DNA of 64,000 nucleotides from Lineus longissimus (Eukaryota > Nemertea > Pilidiophora > Heteronemertea > Lineidae), in assembly GCF_910592395.1 (NCBI RefSeq), contig NC_088321.1:7380001-7444000 (forward strand). Direction: 5' to 3'. A model generated the notes under the pieces. It did no database searches. It saw nothing but the letters and a program-made list of their open reading frames with translations, and was not told the origin of the DNA. Position numbers and translations under genes: made by a program. Positions 60,940-64,000 of the stretch are shown one piece after another (position 1 is the first letter of the stretch; each line of letters starts with the position of its first letter).

Positions 60940-61754
60940 TCAAAGTTGGATGTATCTTGACTTGTTAAAATGAGTGTTAAAAATGTGAATTATTTCAGAA
61001 ATTGCATCCTGGGTCAATGGCAATGGGAACAATCTAATTCTCAGTAGTTTATCAATGGTATCGGACTTCATTGATCCCTGATGCTTTCCGCAAACGAGCT
61101 GCATGAAACTGAACCCCCTTTCTGATATAGCATTTGACATGGGAAAAATTGAAGACAGAGACATGAAATACCAGACGCTAGGGTACACTTGCTTCAAGTC
61201 ATCCCTTGTCATCCATGTCAGAACATCAATGGGGCTCAGCAGTCTTTTCTCTTTCAGGTTGCTCAGTTCACCTCTATTCTTTTTAAGAGCATATTGTGGT
61301 ACTGCCCTTGGATTCTTCTCCCTCTCTTTCTTTTTGTTATCCAACCTTTGGGAGCAAGAAGATGTCTCTGCATCGTTTTCTTTCTGATGCCTTCTTTTCA
61401 TGAGGCACAAATGCTTTGAGAACAGATCATACTCTTTGACCAAGTCAGAAGGTGCCTCGCCCTGGGCCTCATGATCATGATTCCCCTCTGCCTCAGCATC
61501 AACCGGGTGATAATGATCATTGAGTCGTTTCAGGTGAACATCTACTGAAGCACTAGACAGTGATGCAGACAGTGTTGTGGCCCTGACAGGGGCAATGAAG
61601 AGTTTGTGCAAGCTCTGTACAACTGGGCTCATGTCATCATAGAAGGCAGTGTTCAACTCATCCGACAGAGCACTGCAGAAGGGGGAGACGAATTCTTTCT
61701 TGAATTCTTCGAAATCAAATGCTGGTTTGTCACGACCCCTGGTCTGCCGGATGA
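60940..61754 (-). pseudogene. hAT-family transposase, C-terminal part, N-terminally truncated
   Basis: About 270 codons are open to a stop at 60940-60942. The C-terminal part carries the hATC dimerisation signature: YPSVWYFMSLSSIFPMSNA, then SERGFSFMQLV, then DKLLRIRL. N-terminal to it are FEEFKKEFVSPFCSALSDEL and a Lys/Arg/Glu-rich linker with QKEND and KKKEREKNPRA. It resembles the hAT-derived ZNF862/KIAA1586-like group. The BED finger and first catalytic residues are missing: the coding sequence stops at 61754, against a Tigger-like end, and the Met at 61770 lies in that end and is not a real start. No frameshift is seen in the remaining part. Confidence 0.85.
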
Positions 61755-61755
61755 A

Positions 61756-63872
61756 CAGTAGAACTCGCATAAGTCGACATCGTATAACCCGTCACTGTGC
61801 ATAAGTCGGCACCCACCAGAAAGTCCAAATTTCATCTAACTAACGTTAATTTCATTAAAAGATATGCATACAACTCGTCATTCATAAGTCGTCATTTAAG
61901 GTTAGGCTCTACGTCAATTCTTTGCAACACCATTCTGCCATGATTTTTTTGTTAAAAACACCAGCATTACTCCTTCAAAAGTGAGTTTCATCAAATTTCA
62001 GGTAGCACACACTGTTCTTTGTGCATTACTGTACATACTGCCAACCTTGAAATGCAAATTAACTTCGTTTTGAGGGAGTTATAATTGCTTTCGAATTTCA
62101 GTTTCCTGGAAAAATTTCCAAATGTGCACAAAAGCAATTGGAGCAGCTTCAAAACGAAGTCAATGTTGATTTTGATGGTGGCAGTTTGTTCATTAAATCA
62201 CAGAGAACAGTGTGCGCTCCTGGAAATTTGATAAAACTCATTTTTGAACAAGTAATGCTGGTATTTTTGCCAAAAAATCATGCCAAAATGGTGTAGCAAA
62301 GAATGTAGAAAGTCGGCACCAATCTTACAGTCCCTTGTAATAGAAATGAATGTACAATTACACCGGTAACTCGTCACCGCGGGACGTGCGTCTTTGTTCA
62401 GCCAATAGATCAAATGACGATCCACGTGTATTAAAAATGTACGGATACAGTTACAAGTCGTCACTGACGAGTTATGTAAGTCGTCATTGTGATGAGTTAT
62501 GTAAGCCATCATTGTGACGAGTTATGTAAGCCATCATTGTGACGAGTTATGTAAGCCATCATTGTGACGAGTTATGTAAGCCATCATTGTGACGAGTTAT
62601 GCAAGCCGTCATTGTGACGAGTTATGTAAGCCGTCATTGTGACGAGTTATGTAAGCCATCATTGTGACGAGTTATGCAAGCCGTCATTGTGACGAGTTAT
62701 GTAAGCCATCATTGTGACGAGTTATGCAAGCCGTCATTGTGACGAGTTATGTAAGCCGTCATTGTGACGAGTTATGTAAGCCATCATTGTGGCGAGTTAT
62801 GTAAGCCGTCATTGTGACGAGTTATGTAAGCCGTCATTGTGACGAGTTATGTAAGCCATCATTGTGACGAGTTATGTAAGCCGTCATTGTGACGAGTTAT
62901 GTAAGCCGTCATTGTGACGAGTTATGTAAGCTGTCATTGTGACGAGTTATGTAAGCCGTCATTGTGACGAGTTATGTAAGCCGTCATTGTGACGAGTTAT
63001 GTAAGCCGTCATTGTGACGAGTTATGTAAGCCGTCATTGTGACGAGTTATGTAAGCCGTCATTGTGACGAGTTATGTAAGTCATCATTGTGACGAGTTAT
63101 GTAAGCCATCATTGTGACGAGTTATGTAAGCCGTCATTGTGACGAGTTATGTAAGCCGTCATTGTGACGAGTTATGTAAGCCGTCATTGTGACGAGTTAT
63201 GTAAGCCATCATTGTGACGAGTTATGTAAGCCGTCATTGTGACGAGTTATGTAAGCCGTCATTGTGACGAGTTATGTAAGTCATCATTGTGACGAGTTAT
63301 GTAAGCCATCATTGTGACGAGTTATGTAAGCCATCATTGTGACGAGTTATGTGAGCCATCATTGTGACGAGTTATGTGAGCCGTCATTGTGACGAGTTAT
63401 GTAAGTCGTCATTGTGACGAGTTATGTAAGCCGTCATTGTGACGAGTTATGTAAGCTGTCATTGTGACGAGTTATGTAAGCCGTCATTGTGACGAGTTAT
63501 GTAAGCCGTCATTGTGACGAGTTATGTAAGCCGTCATTGTGACGAGTTATGTAAGCCGTCATTGTGACGAGTTATGTAAGCCATCATTGTGACTAGTTAT
63601 GTAAGCCGTCATTGTGACGAGTTATGTAAGCCATCATTGTGACGAGTTATGTAAGCCGTCATTGTGACGAGTTATGTAAGCCATCATTGTGACTAGTTAT
63701 GTAAGCCGTCATTGTGACGAGTTATGTAAGCCATCATTGTGACGAGTTATGTAAGCCGTCATTGTGACGAGTTATGTAAGCCATCAAAATGATGAGTTAT
63801 TTTACTTGTCCTACCTGTAAGTCATCATCAACATCTAAGTCCCAAGGGTGGCGACTTACGCGAGTTCTACTG
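61756..63872. mobile_element. pogo/Tigger-like non-autonomous transposon, right copy
   Basis: It starts CAGTAGAACTCGCATAAGTC and ends CGCGAGTTCTACTG followed by TA. The left TA is missing because of the neighbouring insertion. The interior matches 46416-48574, including the nested TTAA element (shortened at its right end) and the 25-bp array. Confidence 0.85.
62453..63786. repeat. 25-bp minisatellite, about 53 copies (right)
   Basis: Same unit as 47131-48488. Here the CGTCATTGTGACG form is more frequent than CATCATTGTGACG, and GCAAGCC and GTGAGCC variants appear that I did not notice in the left array. Confidence 0.97.
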
Positions 63873-64000
63873 TATCACAATGTTCATGATATGATTGCAC
63901 AACCAGTCCATTGACTTTAAAGTAGGTATTAAACGATACAAGTTTTGTATGTATAAATCAATATCAAGTTGAAACATCCTATCACGTTTCTGAAAATGTT

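Larger units (their letters stand above)
59704..61754. mobile_element. 2.05-kb inserted block with hAT transposase remnant
   Basis: Comparison with the left duplicate shows this block separates GGGTATACAGT from AGAACTCG of the Tigger-like end, with ACAGT present on both sides (59699-59703 and 61755-61759). It starts CAGGCCTCTCC, hAT-like, but the other end lacks a matching inverted repeat. Near 59976 there is a second hAT-like terminus (reverse complement CAGGCGCGGATCC). It holds a 125-bp tandem array and a truncated hAT coding region on the minus strand. Confidence 0.65.
55416..64000 (+). repeat. segmental duplication, right copy (runs off the window)
   Basis: It matches 44549-49400 in the same direction: 55416-57285 corresponds to 44549-46413, and 61756-64000 to the Tigger-like element and right flank. 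Between them are the expanded 88-bp array (57281-59697) and an inserted 2.05-kb block with a hAT fragment (59704-61754), both absent from the left copy. Confidence 0.92.

Noticed and set aside
61755-61770. Met at 61770 as the start of the hAT protein
   Set aside because: It lies in the Tigger-like terminal repeat; the coding similarity begins only at 61754.

Overview
This is a repeat-dense stretch of a eukaryotic nuclear genome. It has spliced exons with GT/AG borders and polyadenylation signals, no operons, and many families of DNA transposons, MITEs, minisatellites and one LINE fragment. Gene families and repeat style (MULE-SWIM transposase, HECT/ubiquitin-like gene, the GTGACCTTGA-type tandem repeat ending in (GAC)n, the TTAAAGGG-GACTATAGGCAG MITE) suggest a marine invertebrate. 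A lancelet is my first guess, not a proof.

Layout. 1-7.6 kb: minisatellites, then a TIR element with a 9-bp target duplication (1852-5579) that was itself hit by a second 9-bp-TSD element (1895-3887) and a 5'-truncated LINE (4179-5001). 7.6-19.4 kb: a decayed Mutator-like (MULE) element bounded by inverted repeats, carrying a multi-exon transposase pseudogene (10019-16753) with a SWIM zinc-finger remnant, at least four in-frame stops and one frameshift. One intron is filled with a long repeat arm (12435-15107). 19.4-26.3 kb: diverged dispersed repeats, a degenerate long inverted repeat, and a MITE split by a hAT-like element. 26.3-29.9 kb: the inverted partner of the 12.4-15.1 kb arm, itself interrupted by a second copy of the first TIR element (27091-28128). 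29.9-39.4 kb: mostly non-coding, with a hAT-like MITE, a third 9-bp-TSD family (32806-33794) that holds a compact promoter-like block, and a Harbinger-like MITE. 39.4-41.2 kb: a nearly perfect palindrome with 0.84-kb arms. 41.2-44.8 kb: SINE-like and coding remnants and an 89-bp satellite.

44.5-49.4 and 55.4-64.0 kb are two direct copies of one segmental duplication. Both carry a pogo/Tigger-like element filled with a 25-bp minisatellite, but different short sequences have been amplified in each copy (78 bp x10 in the left, 88 bp x27-28 in the right). Between them lies the best real gene, a minus-strand multi-exon gene with a ubiquitin-like/UBX-type domain and the N-lobe of a HECT ubiquitin-ligase domain (50175-55236). 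Its C-lobe and first exon are not visible. The right copy also carries a truncated hAT transposase (60940-61754).

Most of the window is therefore explained by nested mobile elements. The most informative signals are three unrelated TIR families (four insertions) that all make 9-bp target duplications, next to the remains of a MULE transposase that could have moved them. Empty sites for several insertions are preserved elsewhere in this same window.
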